The position numbers and the translations under genes are program-made. Below, one piece after another: positions 35,345 to 46,889 of a stretch of DNA of 64,000 bases. This stretch comes from Guadua angustifolia (lineage: Eukaryota; Streptophyta; Magnoliopsida; Poales; Poaceae), in contig CM070520.1 in NCBI GenBank assembly GCA_036346375.1, positions 20,994,852 through 21,058,851 on the forward strand. Reading direction: 5' to 3'. The notes below the pieces were generated by a model, which did no database searches, was not told the origin of the DNA, and saw only the letters and a program-made list of their open reading frames with translations. Position 1 is the stretch's first letter; each line of letters begins with the position of its first letter.

Positions 35345-38300
35345 GTGTTCACAGCCCGTCATCCTCGTCTCCCAATTACAAAGTTTATAATGCTTCACCA
35401 CTTCACCTCCCGAGTAAAACAAACTACCTCTCTCATAGATGAGTTCACGATGAATGAACTGGCACATGTCCTTTTGCACATTGCAAAGGTCATCATCAGT
35501 GAGTGCCAAAGTGGTCTTTGCAATCTTCACCTGCGATAATTAAGTATGCAATAAAGAGGTTAAACAATAGTGAAATCGAGAATCAGACAATAAATAATCT
35601 TGAATCACCAATTTGTATAGGCTTACGTCCTGGGGGTTGCTTCTGTACCTCCTATTGATCCTGAGGAACTCGCAGACGTAGTATCCACAAAGAACACTGC
35701 CTGGAGGTTGCTTGTGGCACTTCAAATCAAATAATAATATATAGAATTAGTACAGTTGGTAATACCCTTCCTTACTAGTGCAATTATGTTGAAGCATTAC
35801 AAGTGTCTTCTTACCCATGGGTGGACATAGCAAAGCATCTTATTTGACCCCTTCGCAGGATCATGTTGCCCCCCTTTTTTGGTCGTGTAATTCTTGAAAG
35901 CCCTACTCGAATGTCAACAACAACAAGTAACTATCATATCATAAAACAAATTACGTTATGTTATGTATGTTTGTGTATATATATTTCTTACGATTTAAGA
36001 CGCGGGTGAATTCATTGTAAGATTCCTGGGGGTTCGGATGAGTCAAGAACCATATATCTACTCGCTTGCACAAAGATGAAACAAATGAAGTGATCGCTGC
36101 AACAAAAACTTATGTAAGTTTCACGAGTGATTATGGTGCAAACTAAACTTTTAGCAACGATTGACTTAATGAGAAATTACTTAAAATTGTAGGGAGCCAT
36201 TATGACGCCCTTGTCTTGCATCCGAGCATTGCTTTTGGTATGTATAGCCCCACATCTACTTGGCGATCTCGGTCGGGGACTATCACTTTTCTTCTATCTC
36301 TGCTTCCGCATCCCTTATCCTTCAACTCCTTTTCATTGAGTACTGCTCTTAAGCTCATTTGGCGAATCCGTATGGGTCAAGGAACCCGACACGCTTTCCC
36401 ATCTTTTAGCATCGTTATATTGCATTCTACATAGAAGATAATGGTCAATGCGCCAATTTATATGTCAATGTTTGGAAACATGACATTTTGGCAAATATCG
36501 ATTTTGGCAAAATGCATCTTGTTCGATGATTTGGCGAAGTTAACTTTATTTAAAGGAAAAACCACTAAAATCGCCAACTTACGATTTAGTGAAAATTATA
36601 TGGATTCTCGCCAATTTTGAATGATCTAACAAGCCATTACTATAAAGAGGAACTCAACTTGGCACTCAACCGCTATACATTTGGGGTTTTTTTATTATGC
36701 TAATGTAATGCAATATAATGATATGTTTGTTATATTTGTTATATCGGCACTTGCTATCGCAAGAGCCGATATAACAATGTAGGGTAGGTCAATGGCCAAC
36801 TTACAGCGCCACACGCCGATCAAGTTGATGTCGAGTTTTCCAAACGGAACATCTGCTGTAAGTCACCAAAATCGATCCGCACGTAGCAAGTATCCTCATG
36901 TTTGTAGACATCCGAGGGACGGCGGCTTGAATGCCCTTCACCCCAAGACGAGATGCCCTCAAGTACCGCCATGGAGTTCTTCAACTCCCATGGTCCTTCG
37001 TTGATCCGCTCCATGGGGAGAAATAGCTTGCCATGCTCATAAGTTTCTAGTGAAGGCATGGTTCAGACCGAGTGGAGTTGGCACTCCTCTTGACTTGGTG
37101 GTACTCCGCTGATTGCAATCTACTTTTTGTTTTTTTTGCAACCAACAACATCGCCAAGACGAGGCGCTGTGACAGCTTGGGGCAACGGAGGTGGTGCATG
37201 CGGTGCACAAGTCGCCGGCGATAGAGATGTGCTACTGTGGTGAAGGCACCGCAATGAGATGCGTTGCTAGAGGAGCGCTACTGGCGGAGAAGATACGCTC
37301 TAGTGAAGGCGCCACGACGGAGAAGATGCGCCATTGGTGAAAGGCCGCCACGGAGAAGATGTGGTTTGTGGTGTAGGCAATTTTGGAAGAGGTAGGACAT
37401 CTTGACTTGTCGCCGGGCGTCTCTGACCTCTCTTGTATCAATGCAATATCTTCCTTGGGCCATACAATAAATGACCCAACTGCATCTTGGATGGTCTCTA
37501 CGCCATCAGGGGTGTTGAATGGTAGCTTCCACAAGCCAAGGCACGAACAAGCACGATGTCCACTTGCACCTTTGCGTGACCAATCGACAGTTGGTTGTGT
37601 ATCACAAAGTCTTGATATGCCACGCCCTCTGCAAGCTCGACGACCAAGCCCCCTTGCTCCAGATGTGCACAGAGCTTGCACTTGGTTGCCTCTGTGATAT
37701 CATCCATAGGATATCGAGGCGTTAGGATCGGCGCGACCCGACGCTACTCGGACAAGTGCGGGCTCGGGTTGTCATCTCGACCGCGCTTTTAACGCCCTTT
37801 CCGCCTCCTTCTCTTCCCACAGTCTTAAAAACTCTTGTTGGGCCAGATGTCTTATTGTATTAGCCATGGTCCTCTTATATCTTTGACGCGACTTGTATTA
37901 GTCTTGATATTCCAGAAACCCATGCTTGAAGCCCACTCGACTTCCGACGCCACGAGTGCGACCTGGGTGTTCCTTGGTTCCCAACGCCGTCGTTAGGATG
38001 TCATTCTCCCTGTTTGGCACAAAAGATCCCTCCGCTTGCTCGTGTGAGATCTTCTGCAGCTTGGCCAAAACTTCCAGGACCGCAGGGTCCACCGTGCTTT
38101 TGCGACCCTTCTTGCTGCTGGGTTGGCGAGCTAGGACCCAATTTCTGCCTCACTCGCTACAGCTCGTCAATGGGTTCTCTATCCCAGCACGGGCTTCCTC
38201 TTCTTCTTTACTCCTCCACTCAATAATCTTAGGGGCATACCCACCTATGCCCAGGTGATGGGGGTACTTGTTCTTCTTTGTGAGGGCACTGTACACCTCG

Positions 38301-39525
38301 CTCAATGCTACGGCTTCGCTTGTGGTCTTCTGCCGGACAAACTCCGCCCATTCACCTGTGGTGATTTTTCCATATTTTTGGAATGGTGTCCGCTCCGTCT
38401 TCACAAAGTACTTGTTCAGCTCATACCTCCAGTTCCGGAAGCTCTTCCCCATCACATCCAAGGCATTCTTCTTAGCGATGGCCTCATACTCTAGGGGGAA
38501 CCTTATGATTTTCTGCAGCTCGGTCCAAAGGTGCGCCTTTGTCGCGTCGGCCACCTTTGTCCAGTTATCAATCGTGATGGAGACATTGTCCTTGACAAGA
38601 CAGTCGCAGCTATTTCGGAACTTGGATAGTGCCTCACGAGGTGCTAGGGGCTCTCCTAAAGGACCAACCTCCGTGATATACCAAGTGCCAGCTGGTAACT
38701 TGTTCCTACTTCGTTCCCCCCGTTTTCGTTTATGCGAGGTCGTGGTTGTTGTAGCAGAGGAATCCACGGGAACATGCTATCTTCAATTACCTCTTGAACT
38801 GCAGCTTGTCGATGTGATCGCCTTTCCAGCCTCTTTATAGAAATAAACACGAGGAATACGCAAACATAAGGAAATGCAATTATGTCCGCACCAAGCTACA
38901 AATAAAACAAGCTCACTCTTCTTAATACCTCTTCATTGGGATCGTAGTCGGAGTTGATTTCCCCACATCGCCGTTCTGGTCGTGGGCATGGAACTAGGCT
39001 TGGGCTCTTGTACGATGACGAGGAACCATCACTGCCCAAGGACAACGATGGGCTCGGTGTTCTTTCCAGCCGCGTGGCTGCATCATCCTTCTCGCCAAGT
39101 CTTGTCGCTTTTCGCATCGCCTCCTCTTGCAAGCAGATATTACCGAGCTCGCAAGGTGCTCCTCTTAAGCACCTTCTTGGCGAGCAATTCTTTATCTCCC
39201 ATCTTACTACAAAACAGATTGCAATGACATCAATTTGAGCCTATTAATATTTACAGTGGGAATTCATTACGATTTTATTAATTAGCACGTCAAACTCTTT
39301 GGTTAAAATTCTATCCGAATCAATCGCTGACAATCTATTTCTACAGATGAGGGGAATGCTTTCTACATTGAAGGAAACAAGAAATATGGATGGTTGATTC
39401 GAAGGAAACAACTAAGAAAAAAGAAACCACTTTAGTGAGATTATGTGAGCAAATGCCTGAACCAAAATACTTGCCTTGCTAGGCCGAGCGAGGCGGCGGG
39501 GCAGCGTCGATAGGGGAATTTTTAC
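35345..39525 (-). pseudogene. CACTA-B second gene: Transposase_24 + Ulp1-type protease
   Basis: Minus-strand pieces follow the same plan as in CACTA-A. A GC-rich first exon lies upstream (39850-39526), ending at a likely donor (CCAAG|GTAAAAATT). Next is an acidic, Ser-rich stretch (39132-38896). The Transposase_24 part (38767-38150) includes NSCDCLVKDNVSITIDNW and NKYPHHLGIGGYAPKI. The same frame continues past a stop to KEHPGRTRGVGSRV (38092-37898). The Ulp1 part (35725-35345) has SVLCGYYVCEFLR, with the likely catalytic Cys, and MCQFIHRELIYERGSLFY at its end. I could not place the catalytic His/Asp region clearly. Stops between pieces make it non-functional as it stands. Confidence 0.75.
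36736..36777. other. Near-perfect hairpin inside CACTA-B
   Basis: Arms TTGTTATATCGGC (36736-36748) and GCCGATATAACAA (36765-36777) enclose CTTGC-TATC-GCAAG. All 18 base pairs match apart from one A/A, with a four-base loop. It lies in a non-coding stretch of the second gene region and may be a tiny MITE-like relic. Confidence 0.8.
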
Positions 39526-39965
39526 CTTGGTCTTGGGCTTTGCTTGGCGTCGGTGAGGCGTCCGCGTCGACGAGGGTGAGGCTTCGGCAGTTGACGGCCC
39601 GGCGGAAAGTTCGTCGCAGGAGCAAGGCCGCGGAGAGGTCACCGAGCGAGGCAACGTGGAGGCATCAGCGTCGACGAGGGTCAAGCTGCGGCCACCGAGG
39701 TACGGCGGAACGGTCGTAGGAGGCGCGAGCCCGCGGAGAGGTCACCGAGCGCGGCGGAACAGTTGTCGGAGGCGCGAGCCCGAGGGGATGTCACCGAGGG
39801 AGGAGGCGTGGAGGCGTCGACGGGGGAAATTTGGCTTTGGACCGGGGGAGCACTCTATCTCCCGCCTATTGATATTAGGAGTTAGGGATTTGCACAGGCG
39901 GTGCACAAGATTTTCACAGGTGGTTCAAACGATTTCTTCAGGCGGCGTCAGTAGAGACCAGGCGG
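39526..39965 (-). promoter_or_regulatory. CACTA-B internal leader with sub-terminal-type repeats
   Basis: Units GCACAGGCGGTGCACAAG, TTTTCACAGGTGG, TTCAGGCGGCG and CCAGGCGGGC (39894-39965) are of the same type as the element's ends. On the minus strand they immediately precede the GC-rich leader (39850-39526) of the second gene. This is the same arrangement as 25460-25966 in CACTA-A. Confidence 0.6.
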
Positions 39966-40420
39966 GCATCTCCAAACGATTATCCGGTCTGTGTAAATAT
40001 TTGTACACCGGATAATCCGTTCGACCAAATGCCTTCGAAGTATCTTGCTTGCCCGATAGCCTTGGATTGTACAGACAAGATTATCCGATTTTTGTAAATA
40101 TGTGTAAACCGGACCATTGTCCCGACAAAAACCATTACTGATTCTAACACACAATGCAATGCAGATAACATTACTGATTCTAACACACAAAAAGCATTAC
40201 TTATTCTAACATACAATGCGAAAAGCATTACTGATCCGGTCCATGGGAACAATGCAATGCAGATAACATTAACATTTTCAAAACAAATAGATTACAGATT
40301 CTATTGCAGATTCTAACACACAAAATGTAAATATTCAATCAGTGTTCAATACATCCAAAAGGGGCACCAGTAGTACATTGGAATTATGCGCCAACTAGAT
40401 ACCTAGCTAAACTACTCCAT

Positions 40421-40690
40421 CTACATCCAGAAATCGTCATTGTCGTAGTCATCTTCGTCCGACGATAACAACATGTTGGTGGAGGAGGAGCCAGAGGAGG
40501 AGGAGGTGTCCCAGTGGTAGAGGACGGGATCGTAGTCGCCGGCGTCCTCGTCGCTAACGCCGTCGTCATCACTCCCCACCCACATGAATCCTTCCTCCTC
40601 CTCCTCCTCCTCCGGCTTCTCCTCCACCTCCTCCTCCGTTGCCGCCTTTGCCGCCGCCGCCGCCCGCCATTGCCGCTGCCGCGCCGCCAT
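40421..40690 (-). CDS. Short acidic open frame in CACTA-B (doubtful gene)
   Basis: This is an 89-codon minus-strand frame with an Ala/Arg-rich start (MAARQRQWRAAAAAK), a Glu run, and a Ser/Asp-rich end (SSDEDDYDNDDFWM). Upstream the same frame continues past one stop into the neighbouring repeats (RIEDDLVWYRNHGRIVVM). The composition is protein-like, but trinucleotide runs could produce it by chance. It may be the start of a degraded transposon gene. I do not recognise it. Confidence 0.3.
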   Translation of the reverse strand: MAARQRQWRAAAAAKAATEEEVEEKPEEEEEEEGFMWVGSDDDGVSDEDAGDYDPVLYHWDTSSSSGSSSTNMLLSSDEDDYDNDDFWM

Positions 40691-40729
40691 CGCCTCCGTG
40701 AATGCCCTCCTCCACTACATGACGACGAT

Positions 40730-40965
40730 CCGGCCGTGGTTACGATACCACACCAGATCATCCTCTATGCGTGAGGCGAAACGTCGCCTAGGAAGTGGAG
40801 CTGATTCCACACACAAAACGATCCGGCCCTGGTTAGGATACCATACCGATCATCCTCTATGCGTGAGGCTAAACGTCGCTTAGGAAGTGGAGCCGATTCC
40901 ACACACCGATTTATCCGCCCTCGTTAGGATACCACACCGATCATCCTCTATGCGAGAACCGTACT
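40730..40965. repeat. ~92-bp tandem repeat, about 2.5 copies
   Basis: The phrase GGTTA(C/G)GATACCA(C/T)ACC recurs at about 40738, 40830 and 40922, followed each time by GATCATCCTCTATGCG. It leads into the larger 775-bp repeats. Confidence 0.8.
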
Positions 40966-43400
40966 ACAACGGAACTACAAATCGAGGATCCGGTATGTGT
41001 AAATATATGTATACGGACCATCCTACCGCAAAAAGCCTTGAAGTTATCTTATGCGTCTTAACTCCACAAGTTTAAAGAGTGCAATGTAAATGGCCATACC
41101 GTTCGCATGATTTAGTGTTGAAGTAATTAATCAACCGCATTGTCCTAAATGTTCACATCGTTCGCGGAGGGCGCTACATTTCACATGGATCGATCGATTA
41201 CACTGAAAGGAACAACTACGAATGGTGCAATATTCAGATAACTCGCCCTTACATGAAGATCCGACAAGAGCTAACACCACTAAAATCAACTCAAAGACTA
41301 CGTGTCCAATGACGTTTCGGCCAGGAATGCCTAAAGATCGAGCCGAGCTGGATCGCCTCGCTCTGCAATGAGTCGCCGCAGTTCGTGGAGGTCATGATAT
41401 TGAAATGGTCTACTCTCGCCACCATCGGACCGATGGGCTAGCGGTGATGTCGAGGAGCGAAGCTATGGGCCATGGGCTTGCGAGTCTCCGGGAGTTGTCT
41501 TTGCCGCACTAACAGGGTCCACCCTCGGACCCTAAAAACTCATAACAGCCTTATTCTCTGTGATCATAGCAATCACAGTAGTAAGTGATTGGCCGGGAGA
41601 CCAAAACTCTACACATGTTGTTTAGCTAGGTGCTTTCCTCAAGCACGGGAGCCGATTCCACAGACCGGACGATCCGGAAGTGGTTAGGATAACGCACCAG
41701 ATCATCCTCTATGCGTACAACTTTCGCCGTGGGCTACAACGAACTACAAATCAGATGATTCGGTATTTGTAAATATATGTATACCGACCATCCTACCGCA
41801 AGAAGCCTTCAAGTCATCTTATGCGTCTTAACTCCACAGCGAAAAGAGTGCAATGTAAAATGGCCATACCGTTCGGAACAGATTTAGTGTTGAAGTAATT
41901 AATCACCCGCACGGTCCTAAATGTTCACATCATTCGCGGGGGGCGCTACATTTCACATGGATCGATTGATTACACCGAAAGGAACAACTACGAGTGGCGC
42001 AACATTCAGATAACTCGTCCTTACATGAATATCCGACAAGAGCTAACACCACTAAAATCAACTCAGCACTACGTGTCCGTACGTTCTCGGGCTGGGAATG
42101 CCTAAAGATTGGAGCCAGAGCTGGATCAGCCTCATGCTCTGCAACAGAGTCGCCAGCAGGCTCGTGGAGGTCATGATATTGAAATGGTCTACTCTCGTCA
42201 CCATCGGACTGATGGGCTAGCGGTGATGTCGAGGAGCGAGGCTATGGGCCATGGGCTTGGGGGTCTCCGGAGTTGTCTCTGCCAAGACTAACAGGTCCAC
42301 CCTCGACCCTAAAACCCATAGCATGACCTTTATTCTCTGTGATCATAGCAATCACAGCAGTAAGTGATTTGCCGGGAGACCAAAGCTCTACACATGTTGT
42401 CTAGCTAGGTGCTCTCCTCAAGCACGGGAGCCGATTCTACACACCGGACGATTCGGCAGTGGTTAGGATAATGCACCGGATCATCCTCTATGCGTACAAC
42501 TTTCGCCGTGGGCTACAACGGAACTACAAATCAGGAGGATCCGATATGTGTAAATATATGTATACTGAACCATTCTACCGGCAAAAAGCCTTCGAAGTCA
42601 TCTTCGTGCCCGAACTCCACAAGCGAAAGAGTGCAACGTAAAATGGCCATACCGTTCGGTACAGATTTAGTGTTGAAGTAATTAATCACCCGCACGGTCC
42701 AAAATGTTCACATCGTTCGTGGGGGGCGCTACATTTCACATGGATCGATCGATTACACCGAAAGGAACAACTACGAGTGGTGCAACATTCAGATAACTTG
42801 TCCTTACATGAAGATCCGACAAGAGCTAACACCATTAAAATCAACTCAGCACTACGTGTCCATACGTTCTCGGGCTAGGAATGTGTAAAGATCGAGTCGA
42901 GTCGATCACCTCGCTCAGAAAGCAGAGTCGCCAAGCAGTGCTCGTGGAGGTCATGATATTGAAATGGTCTACTCTCGTCACCATTGGACTGATGGGCTAG
43001 CGGTGATGTCGTAGGAGAAGGCTATGGGCCATGGGCTTGGGGGTCTCCGGGAGTTGTCTCTACCGCACTAACAGGGTCCACCCTCGGACCCTAAAAACCC
43101 ATAGCAGCCTTATTCTCTGTGATCATAGCAATCACAGCAGTAAGTGATTGGCTGGGAGACCAAAGCTCTACACATGTTGTCTAGCTAGGTGCTCTCCTCA
43201 AGCACGGGAGCCAATTCCACACACCGGACGATACGACAGTGGTTAGGATAACGCACCAGATCATCCTCTATGCGTACAACTTTCGCCATGGGCTACAATG
43301 GAACTACAAATCAGGATGATCCAGTATGTGTAAATATATGTATACCGGACCATCCTACCGGCAAAAAGCCTTCGGTACAGATTGTCATGAAAGAGTACAA
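40884..43400. repeat. ~775-bp tandem repeats in CACTA-B, over three copies
   Basis: The phrase GGAGCCGATTC(C/T)ACA recurs near 40885, 41648, 42427 and (as GGAGCCAATTCCACA) 43207, spacings about 763, 779 and 780. Within each copy the same landmarks follow: GATCATCCTCTATGCGTACA, GGCCATACCGTTCG, GGGGGGCGCTACATTTCACA (or near it), AAATGGTCTACTCTCG and TTCTCTGTGATCATAGCAAT. Each unit contains the CCGGA(T/C)NATCC-type motif that also recurs outside the array. No coding region is evident. Confidence 0.85.
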
Positions 43401-43439
43401 AGTTAAATAAAATTGTCATGAAATGCATCGTTCCAATCT

Positions 43440-43900
43440 AGGCGAACACAACGAAATTGAAATACGACATATCAAGCAAGTTAGTGTGCATAACAACCGA
43501 AAAGACAAGTGACGCAATAAACAAAGAACTACTCGTCCGTGCTTGGACTAGTACCAAAAAGATCGAGCAGCCGAGTCTTCCCTATCGACCTCGCGCCAAC
43601 ACCGTCGGTGTCAAGCTCGTCGAGGTTCTCCTCCTGGGACTTTGTAGCTTTAGTTTCCTCATCGGGGCCGTGAACCTGTTCGTGAAGGGGCCGAGCAATC
43701 GCTGGTCACCGCAAGGGGGTCTGATGGGCTGTCTGCCTGCGCCTTTGATCGCTGTGTTCGGAGGTTAGATCCACAACACCCATATCGGCAATATTCTCTC
43801 GTGATTTGAGTAATCATAGCGGTGTGTGTTGAGTCCGAGACCGATGTTCGTATATGTTGGCGCAATGTTATCCTCATCAGGGGCCACAGGGGCTGTAGGT
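43440..43900. other. CACTA-B stretch without a clear gene
   Basis: It follows the tandem array and has mixed composition. Short open frames (43457-43768 plus, 43877-43659 minus) have no recognisable product. It may be the decayed 3' part of the middle pseudogene. Confidence 0.4.
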
Positions 43901-45600
43901 GAACTCACAGAGCACACTCAGAGGCAATGATCGGATCGTCGCCAACTTGAGGAGTCGGCACCGCATCGATAGGTGTGGAACTCAACGATACTACACTCTG
44001 AGCGGCCATCTCGTCAGTCATGTAAGCATGCACGGACGTATGTTCGGTATCAGTCGAGCACGGGGCAGGCATGGTCGATGTGGGTGCATCCGCTAAAGTA
44101 GGTGGAGTAGTGGACAACGGAGCGGATGCCTTATCACCGGCTGGTCTAGAGAACATCCCTGTCTAGACCGTAGGTGCTAGTGGGAACGTGGACACGGAGG
44201 GGCGAGAAGCCCCAATGTAAGCAAGTAGGGCAGCAATGCCAAGAGCGGAGGTGGAATCGAGCCGGCAACTCGGTACATGTAAGACCAATCGCATTGTACA
44301 ACCGACCAAAGCACGAGAAGAAAGTGAACATCCGAGCCATTTGCAACCGACCTTGTAGCAAAGTCAGCTGGGTCGCTCATCGATGCAACCTCATCTCCTC
44401 TAGTAATTGGGTCTGTGTCTCCTGTTTGTTGGGCAATTGAAGTCGCTTGAGACTTCGCAACTCAACAATCGAAGCAATTACGTGAGTAAGCTCTGAGGGC
44501 CGAGAAAAGGCCGCAGCCACCAGTGGTCATGTCGAGTCTGCGATGGTGCAATGAGTCATCTCGGTCCTCGTGTCAGAGCCCGATCCACCGCCTCGTGGTT
44601 GTGGGCTTGACCGTGGAAAGTACTCGGTCTTCCTCCTCATCGCCGCCGCCATCCTAGTCAATATCAATGATCCGCGCCAACCCAAAGATGCTCCTCACCG
44701 CTAGTGCTCGGTCCTCCCTTGAGCGCCTCTCTCGCCTCGGTATCCGCCTCCTGAGCCCTCCTCATGGAACGCCGCCTCGTGGTTCGCTGTCAAGAGATGG
44801 AGGCATGTCTTGACGAAGACGAACTCGCTTCTGTGTACTCTCACGATGCTCATCGAGAGCGAAGGTACTGCATATGTAAGAAATTATATGCGCAAATGGT
44901 TGCTGTCTGGCCAAACTCATAGCATCTTCAATCTCACAAATGATAAAGTCGAGAATGTCGAACGGCTCGTGAGATAGGATCGAATAAAGTAGCCACTGCT
45001 ACAAACTAGTGATCGTCTCGGCATTCCCAATTCTCGGCAACAGTGACTTCCTCAAAGCCATGTGGACCGCCTTTGTCTGGATGGCGGGGATCCAACGGGA
45101 ACGGCTTTGGAACAAGCGAATCTGGTCATCTGTCGGAAACACCTCCGGCCTTAGCGCGACGAGGCAAGCAGGCCGTCTCACAGACACCACCGATGCAAAG
45201 TTCGCCTCCTCCTCAAAACCAAACAACTCAAGCAAAGTGGACTCAGACACCCTCGGGTTCTCCGTCGTGCATGAACTGAATGTATCTGTGTTCGGTCGAT
45301 CCAAATCGTGGCGAGAAGTCTCGACCCACTTTTCCACTACCGTGTCGAACTCACAACAACTGTAAGACCTTCAAATGGTCAAAGTGTCTCTGAACGTCCA
45401 CCCCACCTGCGGCCCTCTGCAAAGAGGCAAAGTTGAGCGTCCTGTGCATGCTCAACTGGACCCCGAGCTCTCTGTACGTAACAAAGAAGCTCTGTTGAAG
45501 AACCATCTAGAACCTCCTATAAACTCCAAATTCTCTGGCTTGTGGAAACCAAACATTGACATCAGAGAAATGAATGCTCTTTACCCTCCGGGATGAGAGG
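43900..45600 (-). pseudogene. CACTA-B middle pseudogene, plant transposon-protein-like
   Basis: Minus-strand pieces read AFISLMSMFGFHKPENLEFI (near 45570), LLELFGFEEEANFASVV then RSRWIPAIQTKAVHMALRKS (45337-44999), LLYSILSHEPFDILDFIICE (near 44990-44930) and a Ser/Thr/Pro-rich tail (44156-43905). The middle part resembles the 'putative plant transposon protein' type of domain often found in grass transposons, but I am not certain. Frames shift between pieces. A GC-rich stretch (45840-46290) and CCGGATGATCCG-type repeats (46340-46640) lie upstream on the same strand, as if it once had its own leader and promoter. Confidence 0.4.
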
Positions 45601-46339
45601 TTCCGAAGGTATCTAAGTCTTATCTCAGGGTCAGGATGTGGCACATGGTACTCCTCGTCCTCTTCCTTTTCATCGCCTCCTCCTCATGCGGAACTATGTT
45701 GGGACGAGCACACCGCCTAGCAAAGGTGCTCGGAAGATGTCAAACCACCACGAAAAGTAACGCGCTAGAACGACGAGGAGGTGCCGCACCACCCTTTGTG
45801 AATTGAGTGCCCCCCTCCCTCTCTAACCCCTCTGCTGCCGACTCTGTGTGTCTCTAATCTGCAATTGGCGCCCACTCCCGCATGCCCGAGCCAAATTCGA
45901 TCTCAGCAGCCATCTCACCGCCACCGCCTTCTATGCCTTGGACTTCTTAGCCTTCTCACCAAGACAACAACTTCTTTTCCCTTCCTTTTCCCGCCATCCG
46001 CAAGTTGCACTGCTGAATGTCAAGAACTTGCGTCAGATTCATATGCATTTGAATGGAGTCCAAGGAAACCAGAGGGATGTGGATCTCACCACTTACAATG
46101 TGAAGGAGAGTCGATCGCCACGAGGGCTCGGATTTATCGGCGGCGATAAAATGGTGGCGCGAATCGGCGTGGGCGACGCCGAGGCGGGTGGAGGATTGAG
46201 TACTGGCGTCGCAAGGTACGGAACCAAGCTGCGCGCAAAGGCGGCGTGGAGGCGTGAGAGAGGAGTAGTTAGGTGCGGTCGATATTAAAGCTCCATGTGG
46301 TTCTCAATGTTGAAGCGTGTTTTTGGCTAAGGTTAAGAC

Positions 46340-46640
46340 TTCAGATGAACATACCGGATGATCCGTTATCGAAACATCACCTGACCGGATCGATGCCTCT
46401 GTTCGACCCGTTGGCAGGATGGTCCGGCCACCTAAGGAAAAAAGAATCGGATCATCCTGTGTAGCGGTGTGCTAGCAGAGTCACAATAACAGTGAGTGCG
46501 GACAATACGAAGACCGAACGATCCGTATAGGAAAAGATAAAGGCGCTCTCGAATGCGGACGAAGGAGGCCTCGAAGCTAAGATTCACATACCGGACGTTC
46601 CATTAAGTCGAGAAACAACCGTACCAGATTATTGTCCGGA
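46340..46640. repeat. CCGGATGATCCG-type repeat block in CACTA-B
   Basis: Units include ATACCGGATGATCCGTTATC, ACCGAACGATCCGTATAGG, ATACCGGACGTTCCATTAAG and ACCAGATTATTGTCCGGACG. The same motif occurs in 39965-43400 and 50690-50920. The units are imperfect palindromes about a GATC centre. Confidence 0.7.
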
Positions 46641-46889
46641 CGAATAGTGCTTAGCTTCCTTGGGCCTCTGTTGGCTTTTCGGGCCATGTGATGATTCGGC
46701 CTAATAGCTAATTACTCCAGATTATCCTCGCACTTTCACGCAATGCAGTTTTACTCAAGTCCTATAAAAATATAAGTTCTATTACATATTAAGTTTATAC
46801 ACAACATGTCCCTATTGGCCTTTAACAACTTTTTCCGACGCAATCATCACGCATATATGGCATCATTGAAATATCGAGGGTTTCTTCTA

